A DNA stretch of 35,919 bases, from the NCBI GenBank assembly GCA_018224645.1, contig JAGTVG010000155.1, positions 1 to 35,919 of the forward strand, in the 5' to 3' direction. Shown piece after piece: positions 1-8,477 of this stretch (position 1 is its first letter; each line of letters opens with the position of its first letter). Below the pieces are notes generated by a model that was given only the letters and a program-made list of their open reading frames with translations, made no database searches and was not told the DNA's origin. This DNA is from Cyclobacteriaceae bacterium. GTDB taxonomy: Bacteria > Bacteroidota > Bacteroidia > Cytophagales > Cyclobacteriaceae. The position numbers were made by a program, and so were the translations under genes.

Positions 1-556
1 ACGATTTTAACCAGGCCCGCTGTTCATTTCCCAGAAATCCAGGGGTTTTGTTCACATACATGAGAGAATCCAGCAATATAAATCTCAGGTCAGTCCGTTC
101 GATGACCATAACATGCTTATTTTGGACAGATTGTTTCCCATCCGCCTCCTTCCCGAAAATATTATAAAAATTTTCGCGGTCATCGTGGTTTCCAAGCGTC
201 ATTACGACAGGAAGTCCCGCGAGGTCCGATAATATTTCCTGAATGGCTAAATAATCACCAAGTTGTCCATCGAGACGGGCGATGTCTCCATTGATCAGCA
301 TCAGTCCGGGAGCTTTATCCTTCACCTGGCCGACCACCTTCTGTAGATTCTCATAGGGAAAAAATCCCCTGTATTGTTCGCTTTTATAAGCTTTTATATG
401 CGTGTCAGCCAGCAGGGCCATGTGAACATCCGCATTTGTTTGCTCAGCGTTGGCAAACCTGTAAAAAATTCCCATAGAGGATATGGCTCCGGCATACTTC
501 AGACCTTCTTTTATGAATTTTTTCCTGCTGATGGATTTTTCGAAAATATAAGGCAT
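1..556 (-). CDS. Metallophosphoesterase family protein, N-terminal part, cut by the window edge
   Basis: Reverse-strand translation from ATG at 556: MPYIFEKSISRKKFIKEGLKYAGAISS...ALLADTHIKAYK...LMLINGDIARLDGQLGDY...VVMTLGNHDDRENF. The DTH, GD and GNHD motifs are typical of calcineurin-like phosphoesterases. Open to base 1, so absent from the ORF track. Confidence 0.85.
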   Translation of the reverse strand, partial: MPYIFEKSISRKKFIKEGLKYAGAISSMGIFYRFANAEQTNADVHMALLADTHIKAYKSEQYRGFFPYENLQKVVGQVKDKAPGLMLINGDIARLDGQLGDYLAIQEILSDLAGLPVVMTLGNHDDRENFYNIFGKEADGKQSVQNKHVMVIERTDLRFILLDSLMYVNKTPGFLGNEQRAWLKS

Positions 557-689
557 TTTATTGGCTATTCATGATCTGATAAAAATACAAATACATTTTC
601 ACAAATTCATGCTGCTGATAAGTCTATGGTTTAAAGTTGATCATACATATGATAAGATGAAGCCGTCCTTAGGGCTTAAAAACATCGGA

Positions 690-809
690 CTAAAATATCA
701 TCACAAATGCGACACCTTTTCCCGGAACTGATTTCACTTCCAGGGTACCCTTATGCAACCGCATGATCTGCCGCGATAATGGTAATCCGATCCCTGAACC
801 TGCATCAAT
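690..809 (-). pseudogene. C-terminal remnant of a sensor histidine kinase (HATPase G2 box)
   Basis: Reverse-strand reading: IDAGSGIGLPLSRQIMRLHKGTLEVKSVPGKGVAFVMIF*. This matches the GxGIGLxLxRxIMxxHxGxxxVxSxxGxGxxF end of a kinase ATPase domain, with nothing of the kinase upstream. Confidence 0.7.
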
Positions 810-917
810 TAGATAAACAGCATATTTATTAACCACAAATAATAAAGCATCAGACGCTTTCTTTTACTGCTTATCATAGTAAATAAAGGATATTTAAGCC
901 TGAGGTTGTGAAATTAT

Positions 918-945
918 TTGACTTTCCCAGATATTTCGTAAATTG
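918..945 (+). promoter_or_regulatory. Putative promoter of the cyclase gene
   Basis: TTGACTTTCCCAGATATTTCGTAAATTG, near-identical (23/28) to the element at 4872-4899 upstream of another CDS; resembles the Bacteroidota -33/-7 arrangement. Confidence 0.4.
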
Positions 946-997
946 TATTAAGATAGGTTCTTGGGTGGCTGATTTTTAATTATAACACCAAATAGTC

Positions 998-2935
998 ATG
1001 CCAGACAGGCAATTAAGTGCAATTATGTTTACTGACATTATGGGCTATACATCTTTGATGAATGAAGATGAGCAAAAAGCACTCCAAATAATTGATAAAA
1101 ATGACAAGCTCCATGAATTATCATTAAAAACATATCATGGGCGTTTGATAAAAAAAATGGGTGATGGAACCCTTTGTTGCTTTTCAAGCGCTATCGAGGC
1201 AGTTCAATGCGCCATTTCAATTCAAAATGAAGTGGAAAAATACCCGCAACTCAATCTTCGGATAGGCATTCATCTCGGTGATGTGGTTATCCAGGAAAAT
1301 GATATATATGGTGATGGAGTTAATATTGCCGCTCGCATTGAAAGTTTAACAGGCTGCGGAGAGATTTATATTTCTGGTCAGGTATATGATTCCGTTAGAA
1401 ATCATAAAGAATTTCGATGTACATCGATTGGAGAAAGAAACCTGAAAAATGTCGGTAACCCAGTAATGATCTATAAAGTAATAACCAGTGAAAAATCTCA
1501 GAAAGAAACCTCAAATATTCATGAAATCACCTGGGATAAATCTATTGTAGTTCTTCCTTTTGATGATCTAAGTCCAGGTAAAGATAATGAATACTTCAGC
1601 GATGGACTGATTGAAGAAATTATAACCATGCTTTCTCAAATTCATAGTTTAAGGGTTATCAGCAGAACTTCCGCATTGATGTATAAAGGGAAGGTCAAAT
1701 CCGTAACAGCTATAGGTAAGGAACTCAATGTACAACATGTACTGGAAGGGAGTGTCAGAAAAGCAGGAAATCACCTTAAAATTACAGCTCAATTAATTGA
1801 TGCTGTAAACGACAATCATCTATGGGCCAAGAGTTACAGCGGTACCCTTGATGATATTTTTCAGATTCAGGAAAGTGTGTCCAGATCAATAGTTGACTCA
1901 CTTGAAATAAAACTTCTAAAAAATGAAAATCAAGTTCTTTCCAATCCTGTAATTCAAGATGCAAGAGCGTATGAATATTACTTAAAAGCCAGAAGTGAAA
2001 TTCTGAAGTTTACAGAAGTAGGATGTGAATATGCGATCAATTACCTTAATGCAGCGAAGGATATCATGGGAGATAATATCATGTTGATTGAAGGACTTGG
2101 TTTAGCATATTTCAATTATGCGAATGTTACACTTAAAGATAACAAACGATACTTGATGGAATGTCGGAAATGCGCAGAGCAAGCAATTCTGCTAAAACCA
2201 GACGCGTATCAGGGATATTTTCTTACTGGAATGGTAGAAGTTCTGGAAGGAGGTGGATGTGCTACCGCTTATCCATATCTTAAAAAAGCATTTAAGATAG
2301 CTCCTCAAGACCCCGAATTACTACTCTGGTATCCATTAGTCTTGGCTTTTATTGGCAAAACAGAAGAAGCTTTACCTTTGATGGATAAATTACTTGCCCT
2401 GGATCCATTGGTTTCAACAAACTATCTAATGTTAGCAAAAGCCCAGATGTTTACCGGAAAAATTGAAGCATCTTTGTCTTCTTTTCAACGGTGTGGTGAG
2501 CTTAATCCGCTTGATCCATTTCGATTTCTTTATGCCTATGCATTAGCATATAATGATCAACATAAAGAAGTAGATATGGTTGAGCTTGATCTTGCCAGGC
2601 ATTCCCCCACCGACGATTTCAGTACAATCTTTGTCAAAATGCTACAATTCGCATTAAAAAATAATGAACGAGGAATTAAGAACCTCCTTAGCTCCTCAAT
2701 TATTGCTAAATGTAAACAAGATTGTGAATTTTCCTGGTTAGTGGCCGATTGTTATGCATTGGTAGACAATAAAAACGAAGCGCTAAACTGGCTGGAGCAA
2801 TCAGTCGATAGAGGTTTTCTAAACTACCAGTTCTTTTATAATTTTGATCCCTTTATGGAAAATCTAAAAAAAGAAAAAAGATTCGAAGAGATCATGGATA
2901 AGGCCAAAAGAATTCTGGATGAAATCGATTTATAA
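998..2935 (+). CDS. Class III adenylate/guanylate cyclase with TolB/FlgO-like domain and TPR repeats
   Basis: FTDIMGYTSLM, KKMGDGTLCCF, RIGIHLGDVV and DGVNIAARIESL cyclase motifs; SIVVLPFDDLSPGKDNEYFSDGLIEEI...ALMYKGK...VLEGSVRKAGNHLKITAQLIDA...LWAKSY TolB-like block; TPR-like C-terminus. Confidence 0.93.
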   Translation: MPDRQLSAIMFTDIMGYTSLMNEDEQKALQIIDKNDKLHELSLKTYHGRLIKKMGDGTLCCFSSAIEAVQCAISIQNEVEKYPQLNLRIGIHLGDVVIQENDIYGDGVNIAARIESLTGCGEIYISGQVYDSVRNHKEFRCTSIGERNLKNVGNPVMIYKVITSEKSQKETSNIHEITWDKSIVVLPFDDLSPGKDNEYFSDGLIEEIITMLSQIHSLRVISRTSALMYKGKVKSVTAIGKELNVQHVLEGSVRKAGNHLKITAQLIDAVNDNHLWAKSYSGTLDDIFQIQESVSRSIVDSLEIKLLKNENQVLSNPVIQDARAYEYYLKARSEILKFTEVGCEYAINYLNAAKDIMGDNIMLIEGLGLAYFNYANVTLKDNKRYLMECRKCAEQAILLKPDAYQGYFLTGMVEVLEGGGCATAYPYLKKAFKIAPQDPELLLWYPLVLAFIGKTEEALPLMDKLLALDPLVSTNYLMLAKAQMFTGKIEASLSSFQRCGELNPLDPFRFLYAYALAYNDQHKEVDMVELDLARHSPTDDFSTIFVKMLQFALKNNERGIKNLLSSSIIAKCKQDCEFSWLVADCYALVDNKNEALNWLEQSVDRGFLNYQFFYNFDPFMENLKKEKRFEEIMDKAKRILDEIDL

Positions 2936-2999
2936 ATCGAATCAATAAATTAAAATTTCCTTCTGGAAATGTGTTTATGCTGATTAATATTCTCTAGCA

Positions 3000-3208
3000 T
3001 TATATACATACCAGAAATATCTTCCAACCATCTTTCTGTTTTTTTAAGTAACTTGATCTGACGTATTGCATTTCAATTCCTCTTTCTCTTCTATTTGTTT
3101 CAATATCAAATTGAAATCCATATAGAAAATATAGGCCAAGTCACCCTTTATATCAATCTCCAATTTTCCTGGTGAAAGTTTAAATTCAAATACATAAAAA
3201 TTTCTACT
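3000..3208 (-). pseudogene. Remnant of a SnoaL-like/DUF4440-type protein with an internal frameshift
   Basis: Two overlapping reverse frames read through as FEFKLSPGKLEIDIKGDLAYIFY...GFQFDIETNRRERGIEMQYVRSSYLKKQKDGWKIFLVCI*. The GDLAY...YLKKQKDGWKI pattern is typical of SnoaL/DUF4440 C-termini. Confidence 0.5.
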
Positions 3209-3273
3209 TTAATAAATGAAGAGCCCTTACAAGCTACTTCTAAGACTTGAAAATCTACAATAAAAGTATCATA

Positions 3274-4155
3274 TTATACACTAATAGGCTTCCAAGACCA
3301 TCCATGCTCTTTTTTTTCAATATATCCCAAGCTAGGAAATGGATGAAAATGCTGGGCAAGTACCAGTGCCTTTTTATCAGCTACCAAATCATATATGCGA
3401 TATTTACTGATATCTGCATCTTCAGGCATTATATCAATTGATATATGCAGTTCAGGTTGTTCAAGAAATAATGGAAATATTACTGTATCACTGGTGAAAT
3501 ACAATTCTTCACCCTCAGACTCAAATGATACCACCATATGGCCTGGTGTATGTCCAGGGGCAAAATGCGTAAATATTCCAGGAAGAATCTCCTTTTCTTC
3601 TGTTATGAATTCAACTTTGTCTTTTACAGGGCCGAGTTGCCCTCGTGCCACCTTCATGAACATTTCAGTGGGTACAATCTGTGATAAATATTTATCCACT
3701 TCCTGTATGGCTTCATCGGAAAACCAGAAATCCCACTCTTTTTTCCAGATATAATATCTAGCATTCGGATAATTAGGATTTCCATCTTCATCCAGGGTGC
3801 CACCAATATGATCCGGATGGGCATGTGTAATAATCACAAAATCTATATCTTCAGGCTGTACACCGGCTAACTTCAGATTATCAATCATTTTTCCGGTGTC
3901 CGGACCCAGTTTTCCTGCACCCATATCTACCAAAACTTTATTGACACCGGTATTTACAAATGGAAATGTGTAAGGAGATTTAATAAAATCACCTGCAATA
4001 TTATGATTAAACATGATTTCCCTTACTTCCTCCTTTGATTTTCCTAGAAATAAATGGTTTGGATCGTAATCGAAGGTGCCATCACTTAAAGAAAGACATT
4101 CAAATTGTCCAATATTAAATCGATAAAATTTATCTTTTTGATATTGAGTTTTCAT
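3274..4155 (-). CDS. MBL-fold metallo-hydrolase
   Basis: ITHAHPDHIGG (HxHxDH), GHTPGH and FTSDTV motifs; 293 aa. Confidence 0.92.
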   Translation of the reverse strand: MKTQYQKDKFYRFNIGQFECLSLSDGTFDYDPNHLFLGKSKEEVREIMFNHNIAGDFIKSPYTFPFVNTGVNKVLVDMGAGKLGPDTGKMIDNLKLAGVQPEDIDFVIITHAHPDHIGGTLDEDGNPNYPNARYYIWKKEWDFWFSDEAIQEVDKYLSQIVPTEMFMKVARGQLGPVKDKVEFITEEKEILPGIFTHFAPGHTPGHMVVSFESEGEELYFTSDTVIFPLFLEQPELHISIDIMPEDADISKYRIYDLVADKKALVLAQHFHPFPSLGYIEKKEHGWSWKPISV

Positions 4156-4871
4156 AAGGGTTAAGGGACTTGAATTTTAGTTGATTTAATGGATATACGA
4201 GTTATGTCATATTTAATTAAACATCAGCATTTTATTAATGGTTCATGATTTTCCCCTGATGATGTAATATAATAATTTTTTGACTTTTTTTATGGCGATT
4301 AAGACCACTGCTGCGTCCGTCCCTAGGTATCTTCATTTTCTTTTATGTGCTCCTCTGCTTCTTTTAGTTTTGCTCCCTGTCTATCATTGAGCTATATAAC
4401 TATGGCCGCATGAGATTTCTGGTTCCTTTACGGGTAAATAGGGTGATCCCCATTAAAAACAGTATTGATAACCTTCAATTTTATGTCTTGATGATTGTTA
4501 GTGATTTGTTACTCACCCTTTTAATGAATTTCATACGACCGACTTCTAACCAGCTGATTTTATACAATATTACAGTCTAAAACTGTGTCCAGCCCCCGGA
4601 CACCCAGTGTTCCATTACGAAACAAATGAACATCCCGGTTTAGAACCATATCATCCTGGTGGTAATAAAAAATCATATCATGAAATGATCATTTATGGGA
4701 TAAATTCTTCCGGAAGATAATCCCTGCCCCGGGACCCGGATCAGCCTTTGAGACAGGTCAAATATCATTCAATTTCCTGACAATATTTTAAAGATGATTT
4801 TCTGGATCTGCTGAGGAATCTTATCAAAGATCTTCCTGGAAAGAAACATCATATTCAGGCTTCAGATATTG

Positions 4872-4899
4872 TTGACTTTCCACAATTTTTTGTAAATTG
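4872..4899 (+). promoter_or_regulatory. Putative promoter upstream of the CotH-like gene
   Basis: TTGACTTTCCACAATTTTTTGTAAATTG, shares 23/28 positions with 918-945. Confidence 0.35.
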
Positions 4900-4933
4900 A
4901 AGATAAGATTTTCCGGTAAGGACCCACTCCACC

Positions 4934-6046
4934 ATGGAAGTCAGGGAATCAAATAAAATATTATCCTCGGTCTTCATCTCATTTTTATTTGAAGATATAA
5001 AAAAAATACCTCTTTGCTGGTTGTGTTTTTTCATATTAATCAATGCCAATGGCCAGACATCCAATCTTTTTGAGTCCAACGAAATCCTGGAGCTGACTTT
5101 ACGATGCGACTTAAAGTCATTACTGAAGGACCGTGGAGATGACCCCCGATATCACGAGGCCACTTTACATTATCAAGCCGATCAAACCGCTTTCTATATC
5201 CCGGTTAATATCAAGGTACGTGGGCACTTCCGTAAGCTTCAATCAAACTGTAAATATCCGCCACTCTTTCTTAATTTCGCAAAATCATCTACGCCGGAAG
5301 CTTCCCTATTTAAAGGACAGGACAAGATAAAATTGGTAACACCATGCCGGGGAGATCAATATGTCATCCATGAATATTTGGTCTACAAATTGTATAATCT
5401 CATCACGCCAAGGAGTTTTAGGGCCAGGTTGATAAAGGTGATTTATCATGATGACGTAAAAAACAGAAGTTCAGATCTCCATTATGGAATTTTGCTTGAA
5501 GAAGAAAAACAGATGGCAAAACGGAATAGATCGTCGGTTGCTGAAATAGAAAGGTTAAGTCCAAAGGACACAAAAAAGGAAGATTTTTTGAAAATGGCCG
5601 TTTTCCAATACATGATCGGAAACACAGACTGGTCAGTACAATATTTACAAAATATAAAACTGATTTTGGATGATTCCTCAAAATTACCGATCACGGTTCC
5701 TTATGATTTTGATCATGCCGGAATTGTGAGGGCACCTTATGCCAATCCAGCTCCGGAACTTAAATTGAGCTCTACATTGGAAAGGAGGTACAGGGGTTTT
5801 TGTATGTCAGAAATGGATCAATTCAATACGGTCTTTGCAACTTTCAATCAACTGAAAGATGATTTTTATGCGATCTATGAAGACAATCCATTATTAAGCA
5901 TTAGTTACATTAATCAAACAATCAGGTATCTCGATCAGTTCTATGAAACGATTAATGACTCAAGCAAGATAGAGAAAGAATTCACCTATCCCTGTGATGA
6001 ATCAGGGACCGGTAATATAGTGATCAAAGGTTTGAGAAAAGATTAA
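4934..6046 (+). CDS. Secreted protein, probably CotH-like (spore-coat-kinase-like)
   Basis: Hydrophobic N-terminal segment then VRGHFRKLQ; YVIHEYLVYKLYNLITPRSFRARLIKVIYHDD...YGILLEEE; QYMIGNTDWSVQYLQNIKLI...VPYDFDHAG, in the order of CotH motifs. The start codon may lie further downstream. Confidence 0.55.
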   Translation: MEVRESNKILSSVFISFLFEDIKKIPLCWLCFFILINANGQTSNLFESNEILELTLRCDLKSLLKDRGDDPRYHEATLHYQADQTAFYIPVNIKVRGHFRKLQSNCKYPPLFLNFAKSSTPEASLFKGQDKIKLVTPCRGDQYVIHEYLVYKLYNLITPRSFRARLIKVIYHDDVKNRSSDLHYGILLEEEKQMAKRNRSSVAEIERLSPKDTKKEDFLKMAVFQYMIGNTDWSVQYLQNIKLILDDSSKLPITVPYDFDHAGIVRAPYANPAPELKLSSTLERRYRGFCMSEMDQFNTVFATFNQLKDDFYAIYEDNPLLSISYINQTIRYLDQFYETINDSSKIEKEFTYPCDESGTGNIVIKGLRKD

Positions 6047-7020
6047 TCAGCATAAATTCCCAATGCCTTTTAGTGAGTTTAATTCAGACAAATAATGCCT
6101 GTTATGCTAATAGGTTTTAAGAAAACCCAGTTCAAATGTTAAGGCAGGATCATATTTTTATATCAAAAATATGCTGGATAAGGTCTCGAAAAATTCTTTA
6201 CGGCTAAATAGAGCTAAGATGCTAATAAAATAATCAAAATTTTCAAAGTTCATTGTGAGTCATTGGTTACCCCGCTAATTCAAAAATAAATAATATAATG
6301 TTTCTAACCAGCTTATTTATAAATAATTATCTATGAATACGTGATCCGAATTCCGAACCTTCACATGTTTCACCCTGAAATATAAGTGCATTTAAGTAGT
6401 GGTAGGTTTTTCTCTCTCTCAGGGTCTCACCTAGGCAGACCATGAGGAATCCCGGAGATGTAACCCCCGATCAATATCAGGGCAATTATCCTTTAAATTA
6501 AAAGACCCCGGTAATAAGGTAAATTTTTCATTAACACAATGATCGGGATTCCCCGCCGAAGCCACTGGCGGGCAAGTATCCTGAATGACATCGGTGTCTC
6601 TAGTATGAGATGCTATGGGATTTATATTCATGATCCAAAACAGTCCTCCCTCTTGTCCTTCAGGAGGAATCCAGATAGTTGATTTGTAAGGTCTGATTTA
6701 TAAATTATAATGTACGCGGAATTAAATTGTTACCTTCTGAATGCAAGATACTTAAGACAGAAAAATGAACATGCCTCAAACATTCCCTAATGAACAATCG
6801 ATCTGGTTCGTGTGATAGACAGTAGGAATTCGCGGGTGACTGAACTATTTAATACGTTTCCCGATGATTACAATCATCCACCATCAGCGTTACCCAATAA
6901 GGGGATTCTGATGAACATGATCTGCGATAAATAATGAAGACCTTTTTTTTTAAAACAACGAGAATTTGAAAATCCAGGCTTTTATTTCTAAATTATATTC
7001 ACCTTTTAACCAGGGTCGCT

Positions 7021-7221
7021 ATGTCTACCAGGCGATTGGCTGCCATCATCTTCTCCGACATCGTCGGCTACACCTCCCTGATGGGGAAGGACGAAAAAAA
7101 AGCGTTTGATATCCTCAGGAAAAACCGCCGGATCCATTGGCGGCTGATCAGGAAATGCCGGGGACGAGAGGACGATTCGCGATTCGCGTTTCACGATTTT
7201 CGACATGACCATCCACCATAA
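7021..7221 (+). pseudogene. Truncated second class III cyclase (N-terminal fragment)
   Basis: MSTRRLAAIIFSDIVGYTSLMGKDEKKAFDILRKNRRIHWRLIRK aligns with MPDRQLSAIMFTDIMGYTSLMNEDEQKALQIIDKNDKLHELSLK of the 998 gene; homology stops before the MGDG motif. Confidence 0.8.
7173..7200. repeat. Degenerate 7-bp tandem repeat (4 units)
   Basis: cgattcg|cgattcg|cgtttca|cgatttt. Confidence 0.7.
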
Positions 7222-7540
7222 GATTCAGAAATTCCGGTAGGCTCATTAAGCTAAAACTGGAATCCTAAGCTGTCCTTCTGAAAAAATGTGAAATGGAAGT
7301 AACCCATGAATCTGGTTCAAAATACAATCAGACAATCCTCCCACGTCATTCAGGATGTTTGTTTCGCTCCTGCCACAACAGGTATCAATTCGGCTTCGGC
7401 TTTATTATAAATTCCGACCTCTACCTCAGCGATGGACAACGGGAGAAAAAATCAAAATACGTACATCCGCCTTCCCAGATTAACAGGCGAAAACCAAGAT
7501 CAAAACGCATTGTCCGAGTTTCACGGTTAAATCAGAAAAA

Positions 7541-7573
7541 GTAAAAGATTGCCTCGACAAGGCAATCTTTTAC
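7541..7573 (-). terminator. Rho-independent terminator for the lipoprotein genes on the minus strand
   Basis: Perfect 14-bp stem gtaaaagattgcct / aggcaatcttttac with a 5-nt loop; on the minus strand it is followed by TTTTTC. Confidence 0.85.
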
Positions 7574-7617
7574 TGTGAGTCAATATTCGAAGCTTCAGAT
7601 AACCTGATTTAATGGTT

Positions 7618-8430
7618 TCATAGACCCATATCTGCTAACGTAAAGCCGCTACTGTTTTGGGTACCATTCATAAAACTTTCCATTGCATTTTGTAATCCGT
7701 CAATTGCATTAGCCGGAGTAATACCTAATATAAAATTCAATGCTTCTGAACCGTTTTTACCATCAATAATGCCGTCGGCGAAATCTTTTCCGAAATCTTC
7801 CATCAGATCCAGCAAATCTTCCGGTTCATATCCGTTATTGTGTAAAAGTTGTGATAGTCCTGCCTGCACTGCTCCATATTTTATTTGAGCCATCTCCATG
7901 TTTTGAGATGTGATAGAAGGTAAATTTGCCGGAATGGTTGTATTAATATCTATCCCGGATAAGCCAAATAGATCAGCAACCTCCTTACTTGCATTTTCAA
8001 TAGCGATCGACAAGCCGGATGCCGCATTTTCATTAATATATTCTGCTGCGATGGTGGTCAAAGCAGTAATTCCAAAGTTTTCGTCTCCTTCAACTTCGAT
8101 AATGGTCCTCAATTCATCCATCTCTAATGATACCTGTTGGCCTGATGCCTCATCCTGATAGCTACCTTCATGAATAACCACTTCCACAAATCCCATGTAA
8201 TCCACTTCCACCTTAAAATTCCCATGCTGATCAGTCACGGTAGTTGCCACTACATCTCCCCGTTCACCTGCTTCATTGATTGGGTAAACGATAACAGTTG
8301 CTTCTACTACCGGACCCTTGATTGCAGAACCGGACAAAGTAAACGAATCAAGCTGGTCCGCTTCATCTGTACATTGCCAGAATAAAAATGGAGATACCAA
8401 TAAAAGAAAATTTATTTTTAGCTTTCTCAT
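7618..8430 (-). CDS. Lipoprotein with carboxypeptidase-regulatory-like N-terminal domain, function unknown
   Basis: Lipobox LFWQC; SGSAIKGPVVEATVIVYPINEAGERGDVVATTVTDQHGNFKVEV; 270 aa. Confidence 0.75.
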   Translation of the reverse strand: MRKLKINFLLLVSPFLFWQCTDEADQLDSFTLSGSAIKGPVVEATVIVYPINEAGERGDVVATTVTDQHGNFKVEVDYMGFVEVVIHEGSYQDEASGQQVSLEMDELRTIIEVEGDENFGITALTTIAAEYINENAASGLSIAIENASKEVADLFGLSGIDINTTIPANLPSITSQNMEMAQIKYGAVQAGLSQLLHNNGYEPEDLLDLMEDFGKDFADGIIDGKNGSEALNFILGITPANAIDGLQNAMESFMNGTQNSSGFTLADMGL

Positions 8431-8477
8431 GATTTTAATTTTTTTTATTAGCTTTTTATTAAATTTCGGGGGTATGA

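Noticed and set aside
374-574. 66-aa plus-strand ORF
   Set aside because: Antisense to the metallophosphoesterase coding sequence; no protein-like features.
3395-3754. 119-aa plus-strand ORF
   Set aside because: Lies antisense inside the MBL-fold gene, whose reverse frame has clear HxHxDH motifs.
4780-4905. Short plus-strand open frame (FKDDFLDLLRNLIKDLPGKKHHIQASDIVDFPQFFVN*)
   Set aside because: Protein-like composition, but I could not tie it to any family; it also overlaps the putative promoter at 4872.
6431-6631. 66-aa minus ORF
   Set aside because: No family resemblance; overlaps the degenerate intergenic motif region.
7293-7544. 83-aa plus ORF
   Set aside because: Low-complexity basic tail and overlap with intergenic motif and terminator; not convincing as a gene.
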